DNA of 64,000 nt from Nitrosomonas sp. (GTDB lineage: Bacteria; Pseudomonadota; Gammaproteobacteria; Burkholderiales; Nitrosomonadaceae): the NCBI RefSeq assembly GCF_019752095.1, contig NZ_JAIEMO010000014.1, positions 1-64,000 of the forward strand, in the 5' to 3' direction. The translations under genes were made by a program, and so were the position numbers. This document shows, piece by piece, positions 55,381-64,000 of the stretch. How positions within the stretch are numbered: position 1 is the stretch's first letter; each line of letters opens with the position of its first letter. The notes under the pieces were generated by a model, which was not told the DNA's origin, made no database searches, and saw only the letters and a program-made list of their open reading frames with translations.

Positions 55381-56562
55381 ATGAGAGATGTGGTGGTTTT
55401 AAGTGGAGTACGCACAGCCATAGGTGATTATGGTGGGGCATTGCAACAGATTGCCCCAGCTGATTTAGCGGCAAAGGTAGTGCGCGAGGTGGTATCGCGT
55501 GCAAAAGTTGATCCTAATGATATTGGGCATCTGGTTTTTGGTAATGTGATTCACGGAGAATCCCGCGATATGTATCTAGCACGTGTTGCCTGTATTAATG
55601 GCGGTTTGCCGCAACATACTTCAGCGCTGACAGTTAATCGTTTGTGTGGGAGTGGTTTGCAAGCCATTATTTCGGCCAGTCAGAGTATTATGCTTAATGA
55701 TACCGACGTGGCAGTCGCGGGTGGTGCAGAATCTATGAGTCGAGGAGGTTATTTATTACCGGCACTGCGTTGGGGGCAGCGTATGAATGATGGCGGTACC
55801 GTAGACATGATGGTTGGCGCGCTTACGGATCCATTTGATCAGGTGCATATGGGAGTCACAGCTGAAAATATCGCAGAAAAATGGCGAATTTGTAGAGAAG
55901 AGCAGGATACATTGGCAGTGGAAAGTCATCGTCGTGCCTTGCAAGCAATTAATAATGGCTATTTCAAAGAGCAAATATTGCCTGTTGAAATAATTTTTGG
56001 TAAAAAAACAATTATTTTTGATACCGATGAGCATCCTCGCGAAGATACGAACTTGGGGGGGCTGGCTAAGCTTCGGCCTATCTTTAGAAAAGAGGGGACA
56101 GTAACTGCAGGCAATGCTTCTGGTATAAACGATAGTGCTGCTGCAGTAGTATTGATGGAGAACAGTGCGGCACGGAAAAGGGGCTTGAGGCCGATGGCGC
56201 GGCTGGTTGCCTATGGTCATGCCGGTGTTGATCCTAAATTTATGGGCATCGGGCCGGTCCCTGCTGTACAAATGGCTTTGCGGCGTGCAAATATTAAGTT
56301 AGCTGAGCTGGATATAATAGAATCCAATGAAGCGTTTGCCGTACAAGCCTGTGCAGTCGCAAAAGAACTGCAGTTTGATCCAGAAAAAACAAATCCGAAT
56401 GGAGGGGCAGTGGCGTTAGGTCATCCGATAGGCGCGACGGGTTGTATTTTAACTATCAAAGCGCTGTATGAGTTGCGGCGTACAGATGGGCGTTATGCAT
56501 TGGTGACTATGTGTATTGGTGGTGGGCAAGGAATTGCGGCAATCTTTGAGAAACTTGAATAG
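55381..56562 (+). CDS. Acetyl-CoA acyltransferase (thiolase)
   Basis: 393 residues, standard thiolase II length. Acyl-enzyme Cys in NRLCGSGLQAI (near 90), catalytic His in GHPIGATG (near 350) and second Cys in MCIGGGQG (near 380). It could form acetoacetyl-CoA or beta-ketovaleryl-CoA (PhaA/BktB type) or act in beta-oxidation. No phaB or phaC is beside it. ATG at 55381 has AAGGA seven bases upstream; an in-frame ATG at 55357 has none. Confidence 0.92.
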   Translation: MRDVVVLSGVRTAIGDYGGALQQIAPADLAAKVVREVVSRAKVDPNDIGHLVFGNVIHGESRDMYLARVACINGGLPQHTSALTVNRLCGSGLQAIISASQSIMLNDTDVAVAGGAESMSRGGYLLPALRWGQRMNDGGTVDMMVGALTDPFDQVHMGVTAENIAEKWRICREEQDTLAVESHRRALQAINNGYFKEQILPVEIIFGKKTIIFDTDEHPREDTNLGGLAKLRPIFRKEGTVTAGNASGINDSAAAVVLMENSAARKRGLRPMARLVAYGHAGVDPKFMGIGPVPAVQMALRRANIKLAELDIIESNEAFAVQACAVAKELQFDPEKTNPNGGAVALGHPIGATGCILTIKALYELRRTDGRYALVTMCIGGGQGIAAIFEKLE

Positions 56563-56625
56563 GTTAGGGCTTAGTTTGGCAGAAGAAAAGAGGCGCAGTA
56601 GGCAAAAGATAAATGCCGGTTTTCG

Positions 56626-56654
56626 TTGACTGACGGGAGCGATTAAGCTATAGT
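56626..56654 (+). promoter_or_regulatory. Sigma-70 promoter of the ATP synthase operon
   Basis: TTGACT (56626-56631) and TATAGT (56649-56654) are spaced by 17 bases, one mismatch each from consensus. The -10 is 51 bases before atpI, giving a short leader. Confidence 0.75.
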
Positions 56655-56705
56655 TGCGCCTTTTTTAAGTGCAGGTATGCTGTCTGTTCCAAGGGCAGGT
56701 AGAAA

Positions 56706-57089
56706 ATGTCTTGGATAAAGAATAGACCACTTAAAATTGTTCTGCTTGTGCAATTGTCAGTCACATTTGCGTTGGTAATTGTCTTTTTGCTTATTCTTGG
56801 CATGCATGGTGGGATATCGGCAATGCTGGGTGGAGCAGTAAGCGTAATTTCCTCGACAGCATTTGCGATGATGGTATCGCGTCATAAAGGGTATACGGCG
56901 GGTGATGCGATTAGAACTGCGCTAAGAGCTGAAGCAGTAAAAATAATGTTAACAATTGGTTTGTTATGGATGGTGTTTAAATTTTATACAAATGTTAATG
57001 CATTCGTGTTTATTGGAACGTTTATCCTGATGGTTTTAGTTTATAGTATGGCGTTATTAGTAGCAGACGATACTAAAAAGATAAGATAA
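56706..57089 (+). CDS. atpI: ATP synthase subunit I
   Basis: 127 residues with four membrane helices (about 13-31, 35-54, 72-88, 94-115) of the AtpI family; it assists assembly of the c-ring. It is the first gene of the operon, 24 bases before atpB. AGGT lies just upstream of the ATG. Confidence 0.88.
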   Translation: MSWIKNRPLKIVLLVQLSVTFALVIVFLLILGMHGGISAMLGGAVSVISSTAFAMMVSRHKGYTAGDAIRTALRAEAVKIMLTIGLLWMVFKFYTNVNAFVFIGTFILMVLVYSMALLVADDTKKIR

Positions 57090-57113
57090 ATTTATAAGTG
57101 AAGCAGGCAGCGC

Positions 57114-57926
57114 ATGGCATCTGATACAGAACTAACACCCACTTCGTACATCGAGCATCATCTTACCTATTTAACAACGCAAGTCCGTGAAGGTTCATCA
57201 TTTTGGGTTCTTCATGTTGATACCTTGGTAACATCCATTGTTCTGGGTGTTATAAGCTTGGGGTTTATATGGCTGGTGGTTCGTAAGGCAACTTCCGGCG
57301 TGCCGTCCAAGACTCAGGCTTTTGTTGAGCTTGCTGTTGAGTTCATTGATAATGAAGTCAAGAACACGTTTCACGGTAACCGCCATGTGTTTGTTGCGCC
57401 CGCAGCATTGACAATTTTTGTGTGGGTCTTGATGATGAATGCCATGGATATTTTGCCAATAGATATTATGGCATGGATTATGGAGCATGCATTTGGTTTG
57501 CACAATTGGAAGATAGTGCCAACAACAGACATCAATACAACTTTTGCGTTGGCTTTATCAATCTGGTTACTCATGCTTTTCTTTAATGTGAAGGTCAAGG
57601 GATTTGGTGGTTGGATGCATGAGCTTTTTTGCACGCCGTTTGGAAAAAATCCATTGTTATGGTTGTTGAATTTACTATTCAATTTTATTGAATATGTATC
57701 AAAACCTTTGTCTCATTCTCTGCGGCTTTTCGGAAATATATATGCTGGCGAGATTATTTTCCTATTGTTGGGCATGTGGGCGGCAACCGGCGTATCTGGT
57801 ACAATCTTTGGCGCGATATTGGGGGCGGGTTGGGCGATATTCCATATCTTGATTGTAACTTTGCAAGCTTTTATCTTCATGATGTTGACGGTTGTATATT
57901 TATCGATGGCGCATGAGTCGCATTAA
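57114..57926 (+). CDS. atpB: ATP synthase subunit a (Fo)
   Basis: 270 residues, five to six membrane helices. The essential Arg is in [14 protein letters not shown] near residue 205; [18 protein letters not shown] is the usual upstream motif. It forms the proton half-channels against the c-ring. Confidence 0.97.
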   Translation: MASDTELTPTSYIEHHLTYLTTQVREGSSFWVLHVDTLVTSIVLGVISLGFIWLVVRKATSGVPSKTQAFVELAVEFIDNEVKNTFHGNRHVFVAPAALTIFVWVLMMNAMDILPIDIMAWIMEHAFGLHNWKIVPTTDINTTFALALSIWLLMLFFNVKVKGFGGWMHELFCTPFGKNPLLWLLNLLFNFIEYVSKPLSHSLRLFGNIYAGEIIFLLLGMWAATGVSGTIFGAILGAGWAIFHILIVTLQAFIFMMLTVVYLSMAHESH

Positions 57927-57933
57927 ATTCTAG

Positions 57934-58251
<318 letters not shown>

Positions 58252-58291
58252 TAATGTTTTTGCTGTTTAGATCAGATAATACAGGCTTGTC

Positions 58292-58765
58292 ATGAATATT
58301 AACTTTACTTTAATTTCTCAGGCGATAGCCTTTTCAGTCTTCATTTGGTTTACTATTAAGTATGTATGGCCGCCCTTGCTGCGCGCGATAGAAGAGCGGC
58401 AAAAGACGATCGCTGACGGCTTGGCTGCTGGTGAGCGTGGTCGTCATGAATTGGAGATTGCAAGTCAACGTTCTTCGGATGTGCTGAAGGATGCCAAGCA
58501 GCGAGCTTCGGAAATAATTACGCAAGCTGAAAAACGCGCTACGGAAGTTATTGAAGAGGCGAAAAAAACGGCAAGAGAAGAGGGCGACCGAATCGTAGCT
58601 GGCGCAAAAGCAGATATTGAGCATGAAATTTTTAGTGCAAAAGAAGTGCTAAGACAGCAGGTTGCTGAATTGGCGGTCGCGGGAGCAGCGAAAATATTGC
58701 GTCGCGAAGTGGATTCCAAGGCGCATAATGATCTGCTTGTGGCAATACGGGAAGATTTAAAATAA
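58292..58765 (+). CDS. atpF: ATP synthase subunit b (Fo)
   Basis: 157 residues: one membrane helix (about 5-26, with IKYVWPPLL) followed by a long charged helix, the peripheral stator stalk. Its stop overlaps the atpH start by one base (TAATG). Confidence 0.96.
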   Translation: MNINFTLISQAIAFSVFIWFTIKYVWPPLLRAIEERQKTIADGLAAGERGRHELEIASQRSSDVLKDAKQRASEIITQAEKRATEVIEEAKKTAREEGDRIVAGAKADIEHEIFSAKEVLRQQVAELAVAGAAKILRREVDSKAHNDLLVAIREDLK

Positions 58766-59301
58766 TGGCGGAAGCAATTACTGTTGCAAGGCCGTATGCA
58801 GAAGCGGCATATAAGTTTGCTGTTGAAAGCAAGGAGTTGTCTAAATGGTCGAAAATTTTGCAGCTTGCAGCTGCAATAGCGCAAGACGATCAAGTGAAAC
58901 TCCTTATTGGAAATCCGCTGATATCAGTTAAGCAGTTAGGTGAGTTGATTCAAGAGATTGGTGGAAATAAATTCACGACTGAAGCGCGAAATCTTATTAT
59001 ACTGATGGCTGAAAATAAACGGGTGTTGGTGTTGCCTCAAGTAAGTCAACTATTTGAGCAATTGAAAGCACAGCATGAAGGTGTTTTGGAAGCTAAAATC
59101 ATCAGTGCATTCAAAATGCAAGGCGATCAGATTAATAAATTAGTTGATAAATTAGAGCAAAAATTTAATCGAAAAATAGAAGCTCAAGTGAGTGTTGATC
59201 CTGAACTGATAGGTGGCATCAAAGTGGAAATTGGTGATGAAACTTTAGATGCATCAGTTCGCGGGAAACTAGAAGCTATGGCTGTTGCCCTTAAAAGCTA
59301 G
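58765..59301 (+). CDS. atpH: ATP synthase subunit delta (F1)
   Basis: 178 residues, OSCP/delta family: start ARPYAEAAYKFA and C-terminal SVDPELIGGIKVEIGDETLDASVRGKLEAM. It ties the b dimer to the top of F1. One-base overlap with atpF suggests coupled translation. Confidence 0.96.
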   Translation: MAEAITVARPYAEAAYKFAVESKELSKWSKILQLAAAIAQDDQVKLLIGNPLISVKQLGELIQEIGGNKFTTEARNLIILMAENKRVLVLPQVSQLFEQLKAQHEGVLEAKIISAFKMQGDQINKLVDKLEQKFNRKIEAQVSVDPELIGGIKVEIGDETLDASVRGKLEAMAVALKS

Positions 59302-59313
59302 GAGTTAAAATAA

Positions 59314-60855
59314 ATGCAGTTAAATCCATCCGAAATCAGCGAATTGATTAAAAAAAGGATTGAGGGACTTGCGGATACGGCAGAGGTTCGTACGCAAGGA
59401 ACTATTGTCTCTGTAACAGACGGTATTGTACGTATACATGGATTGTCAGATGTGATGCAAGGGGAAATGCTGGAATTTCCAGGCAATACTTTTGGTTTGG
59501 CGTTGAATCTTGAGAGAGATTCCGTAGGTGCAGTTATTATGGGTGCATACGAACATATCTGTGAAGGCGATATAGTCAAATGTACCGGTCGTATTCTAGA
59601 GGTTCCAGTCGGGGAAGGCTTGTTAGGACGCGTTGTAAATGCACTAGGTCAACCGATAGACGGTAAAGGGCCTATTACAGCTGTAAGGTCGGAGCCGATT
59701 GAGAAAATCGCACCAGGTGTGATCTGGCGTCAATCTGTTGATCAGCCAGTGCAAACTGGATTGAAGTCTGTGGATTCTATGGTGCCGATTGGTCGCGGCC
59801 AGCGCGAATTGATCATTGGCGACCGTCAAACAGGAAAGACCGCTGTGGCAATCGATGCGATACTTAATCAGAAAGGCCAAAACATGTTTTGTATTTATGT
59901 CGCGGTCGGTCAAAAAGCATCATCAATTGCAAACGTAGTGCGTAAACTCGAAGAGCATGGCGCAATGGAATATACCATTGTAGTGGCAGCAACAGCTTCA
60001 GAATCAGCAGCGATGCAATTTATTGCACCCTATTCAGGCTGCACTATGGGCGAATATTTTCGAGATAAAGGACAGGATGCATTAATTGTTTATGACGATT
60101 TAACTAAGCAAGCATGGGCATATCGGCAAATTTCACTGCTCTTGAGGCGTCCTCCAGGTCGTGAGGCATATCCGGGTGACGTTTTTTATCTTCATTCGCG
60201 TTTACTGGAAAGAGCGGCGCGAGTAAGTGCGGCTTATGTTGAAAAGGCGACAAATGGAGAGGTTAAAGGTAAGACAGGCTCTTTAACTGCTCTCCCAATC
60301 ATCGAAACACAAGCTGGTGACGTAACTGCTTTCGTACCTACCAATGTGATTTCTATCACTGATGGACAAATTTTTCTTGAGTCTGATTTGTTTAACGCTG
60401 GTATACGTCCGGCAATTAACGCCGGTGTTTCCGTTTCTCGTGTAGGTGGTGCGGCACAAACTAAGGTGATTAAAAAGTTAGGCGGTGGTATACGTTTGGC
60501 TCTGGCGCAGTATCGCGAATTAGCTGCATTTGCTCAATTTGCGTCTGATTTAGATGAAGCAACACGAAAACAGCTAGAGCGTGGGAAAATGGCGACCGAG
60601 CTTATGAAACAATCTCAGTATGCAACCCTCAGTGTTTCAGAAATGGCGCTTACTTTATTTGCCATTAATAATGGTTATTTCGATGATGTGGAAGTTGGTC
60701 GTGCTTTAGCATTCGAATCAGCGCTGAAAAGCTACATTCGCAACCAACATGGAAAGATTCTTGACAATATAGAGAAAAACAAAGAGCTTGATGCTGGAAC
60801 TGAAAAGGAATTGACAGCAGCAATTATAGAATTTAAGCAAAGCGGAACTTATTAA
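59314..60855 (+). CDS. atpA: ATP synthase subunit alpha (F1)
   Basis: 513 residues. Walker [16 protein letters not shown] near residue 170; the conserved [30 protein letters not shown] follows. Non-catalytic nucleotide sites of F1. 12 bases after atpH. Confidence 0.98.
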   Translation: MQLNPSEISELIKKRIEGLADTAEVRTQGTIVSVTDGIVRIHGLSDVMQGEMLEFPGNTFGLALNLERDSVGAVIMGAYEHICEGDIVKCTGRILEVPVGEGLLGRVVNALGQPIDGKGPITAVRSEPIEKIAPGVIWRQSVDQPVQTGLKSVDSMVPIGRGQRELIIGDRQTGKTAVAIDAILNQKGQNMFCIYVAVGQKASSIANVVRKLEEHGAMEYTIVVAATASESAAMQFIAPYSGCTMGEYFRDKGQDALIVYDDLTKQAWAYRQISLLLRRPPGREAYPGDVFYLHSRLLERAARVSAAYVEKATNGEVKGKTGSLTALPIIETQAGDVTAFVPTNVISITDGQIFLESDLFNAGIRPAINAGVSVSRVGGAAQTKVIKKLGGGIRLALAQYRELAAFAQFASDLDEATRKQLERGKMATELMKQSQYATLSVSEMALTLFAINNGYFDDVEVGRALAFESALKSYIRNQHGKILDNIEKNKELDAGTEKELTAAIIEFKQSGTY

Positions 60856-60859
60856 ACAA

Positions 60860-61744
60860 ATGGCCGGCAGCAGAGAAATACGCAATAAGATCAAGAGTGT
60901 AAAGAATACGCAAAAAATTACACGCGCCATGGAAATGGTGGCGGCATCAAAAATGCGTAAAGCTCAAGAACGTATGAAAAAAGCGCGACCTTACGGAGAA
61001 AAGATTAGAAATGTTGCCGCGCATATGAGCCGTGCAAATACCGAGTATAGACACCCATTCTTGATCGAACGGGATACGGTCAAAAAGATTGGAATTATTG
61101 TTATAACTTCAGACAAAGGCCTGTGCGGTGGATTGAACACGAATGTGTTGCGTAAGACTTTGAGTCAGATGAAGATATGGAATAACGAGGGAGAGCAGAT
61201 AGAAGCCTGTTGTATCGGTAACAAAGGCTTGGGCTTTATGAGTCGGATTGGTGCGAATATTACCTCACAAGTTATAGGGCTTGGTGATACACCAGATATA
61301 GCGAGACTCATTGGCGCAGTTAAAGTGGTACTGGACGGTTATACACAAGATCAGTTTGATCGAGTGTTTATTTTTTATAATCGTTTCATCAATACCATGA
61401 AGCAACAGCCGGTTATGGAACAGTTGCTCCCTTTAACTGATGAAGTTATGCAAAGCGAAAATCAAATCGATGCAAAGGCAAAAACGTCATGGGACTATAT
61501 TTATGAGCCAGAGGCGAAGTCCGTCATCGATGATATTATGGTTCGGTATGTTGAAGCTTTAATATACCAAGCTGTAGCTGAAAATATGGCGTCAGAGCAA
61601 TCGGCAAGGATGGTTGCAATGAAAGCTGCATCGGACAACGCTGGTAATGTTATTGATGAATTGACATTGATTTATAACAAATCCAGGCAAGCGGCAATTA
61701 CGAAGGAATTGTCTGAAATTGTCGGCGGCGCGGCAGCTGTTTAA
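60860..61744 (+). CDS. atpG: ATP synthase subunit gamma (F1)
   Basis: 294 residues. N-terminal helix [23 protein letters not shown] and the matching C-terminal helix ending in [22 protein letters not shown] form the rotating shaft. Starts 4 bases after the atpA stop. Confidence 0.97.
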   Translation: MAGSREIRNKIKSVKNTQKITRAMEMVAASKMRKAQERMKKARPYGEKIRNVAAHMSRANTEYRHPFLIERDTVKKIGIIVITSDKGLCGGLNTNVLRKTLSQMKIWNNEGEQIEACCIGNKGLGFMSRIGANITSQVIGLGDTPDIARLIGAVKVVLDGYTQDQFDRVFIFYNRFINTMKQQPVMEQLLPLTDEVMQSENQIDAKAKTSWDYIYEPEAKSVIDDIMVRYVEALIYQAVAENMASEQSARMVAMKAASDNAGNVIDELTLIYNKSRQAAITKELSEIVGGAAAV

Positions 61745-61765
61745 AAATTTTTTGTATTTGTTTAG

Positions 61766-63154
<1,389 letters not shown>

Positions 63155-63171
63155 ACTCTGAGAAAATAGCG

Positions 63172-63594
63172 ATGGGTACCATTTTTCATCTTGATATAGT
63201 TAGTGCTGAGGAATCAATTTATTCTGGGCCTGTGGAATTTATGGTTGCACCGGCACAAATGGGCGAGGTAGGTATTTATCCGCGTCACACACCGATGTTG
63301 ACAAAGATAAAATCTGGAATGGTGCGTATAAAAGCTCAGCTCAAGGAGGAGGAATTAATATACGTGTCTGGAGGTATGCTAGAAGTACAGCCAGATATTG
63401 TTACCATATTAGCTGATACTGCTGTACGCAGCCACGATCTAGATGAAGCCAAAGCGCTTGAAGCGAAGCGGGCCGCTGAAGAAGCGATGAAAAATAAGGA
63501 ATCAGAATTGGATTATGTTAGAGCACAGGCTGAATTGATAGAAGCGATGGCACAGCTTGCGGCAATTGATAAACTAAGAAAACGTGGACATTAG
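63172..63594 (+). CDS. atpC: ATP synthase subunit epsilon (F1)
   Basis: 140 residues: an N-terminal beta barrel ([15 protein letters not shown] to [19 protein letters not shown]) and a C-terminal helical hairpin ([16 protein letters not shown]). It regulates ATP hydrolysis. Last gene of the operon. Confidence 0.96.
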   Translation: MGTIFHLDIVSAEESIYSGPVEFMVAPAQMGEVGIYPRHTPMLTKIKSGMVRIKAQLKEEELIYVSGGMLEVQPDIVTILADTAVRSHDLDEAKALEAKRAAEEAMKNKESELDYVRAQAELIEAMAQLAAIDKLRKRGH

Positions 63595-63702
63595 TCAATA
63601 TAAAAGATTGAGTTCCGATTATTTGTTGAAAGATAACTGAATACAAGTGAATCGAAGTATGCAATTGTTACTTTATTAGCTTGCCGTAACATTCTTTAAA
63701 AT

Positions 63703-63752
63703 AAAGAAAGCACAAAAAAGGCGACATATGTCGCCTTTTTTGTGCTTTCTTT
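63703..63752. terminator. 50-bp perfect palindrome ending the atp operon
   Basis: A 25-base arm (63703-63727) is followed with no spacer by its exact complement (63728-63752). The core GGCGACATATGTCGCC is flanked by A6 and T6 runs, the standard rho-independent layout, and works on both strands. It is 109 bases past the atpC stop. Confidence 0.88.
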
Positions 63753-63900
63753 CTAAGCTTCTGCTAGTTTTAACCACTTGTAAAATTATAAATATTAAAA
63801 TCAGCGATGAGTTAACTTACAAAGGCTATTATAAGAAAATACTGGAAATTATTGTTCATTCAATTAAATCGCAATATTTATTTCGAAATCATTCAGAATT

Positions 63901-64000
63901 ATGCTGAAGCTAAATGTAGTAATTCTCGCAGCAGGTGCTGGAAAGCGTATGCACTCTTCTCTTCCAAAAGTATTGCATACTTTGGCGGGTCGACCATTAC
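63901..64000 (+). CDS. glmU: GlmU, N-terminal part (cut by window edge)
   Basis: The first 33 codons read [20 protein letters not shown] then [13 protein letters not shown]: the LAAGxGxRM nucleotide-binding loop and the PKVLH motif of the N-acetylglucosamine-1-phosphate uridyltransferase/acetyltransferase. It makes UDP-GlcNAc for murein and LPS. glmU after atpC is the usual order in proteobacteria. Confidence 0.94.
   Translation, partial: MLKLNVVILAAGAGKRMHSSLPKVLHTLAGRPL

Overview
The window is chromosome of a betaproteobacterial ammonia oxidiser, most likely Nitrosomonas or a close relative (Nitrosomonadaceae). The clearest evidence is the first 122 bases: read leftwards they encode the start of AmoC, a subunit of ammonia monooxygenase. 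The remainder fits: housekeeping blocks in betaproteobacterial order (tyrS / M23 peptidase / anmK / erpA / bactofilin / argC / rplM-rpsI; gloB / methyltransferase / rnhA / dnaQ; miaB-phoH-ybeY-corC; atpIBEFHAGDC-glmU), frequent GTG/TTG starts and moderate GC.

Layout. 1-2.6 kb: amoC (running off the left edge) with a LuxR-type response regulator and a two-PAS histidine kinase upstream in the same orientation; a 22-bp perfect palindrome and a small hairpin lie in the amoC leader. 2.8-3.5 kb: an unrecognised protein with a possible HEPN-like RxxxxH motif. 3.7-15.8 kb: housekeeping genes (rhlE, tyrS, murein peptidase, anmK, erpA, bactofilin, a coiled-coil membrane protein, argC, rpsI-rplM, glnS, gloB). 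15.9-20.9 kb: methyltransferase, rnhA, dnaQ, a DUF2798-like protein, succinate-semialdehyde dehydrogenase and a membrane-anchored lytic transglycosylase. 21.1-26.4 kb: two convergent outer-membrane beta-barrels (BBP2-like and alginate-export-like) followed by a FixL/FixJ-like two-component pair. 26.4-28.6 kb: two tandem perfect hairpins and a 637-residue protein made of 39 uninterrupted 14-residue repeats. 28.8-43.5 kb: a flagellar basal-body and export cluster, fliR-Q-P-O-N-M-L, fliK-J-I-H-G-F on the minus strand, then an FlrB/FlrC-like sigma-54 regulatory pair and fliE on the plus strand. 43.5-45.4 kb: ABC-F protein YheS. 45.6-46.9 kb: an AT-rich accessory island with an AbiGi-like gene and the broken start of an IS5-family transposase. 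46.9-54.7 kb: spermidine synthase-like protein, MgtC/DUF4010 membrane protein, recJ, corC, ybeY, phoH, miaB. 55.4-56.6 kb: a thiolase. 56.6-63.6 kb: the complete F1Fo ATP synthase operon behind a strong-looking sigma-70 promoter, closed by a 50-bp perfect palindrome; glmU begins at 63901 and runs off the right edge.

How the parts connect. amoC and the ATP synthase are the two ends of ammonia-driven energy conservation, but nothing here shows they are co-regulated. The flagellar genes form one regulon candidate: FlrC-like protein is a sigma-54 activator, and a good sigma-54 site lies just upstream of fliK. The strongest candidates for something undescribed are the 39 x 14-residue repeat protein beside fliR, the palindromic amoC leader with its adjacent sensor system, and the AbiGi-like/IS5-remnant island. 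Function in all three is inference. No tRNA, rRNA or CRISPR array was seen.
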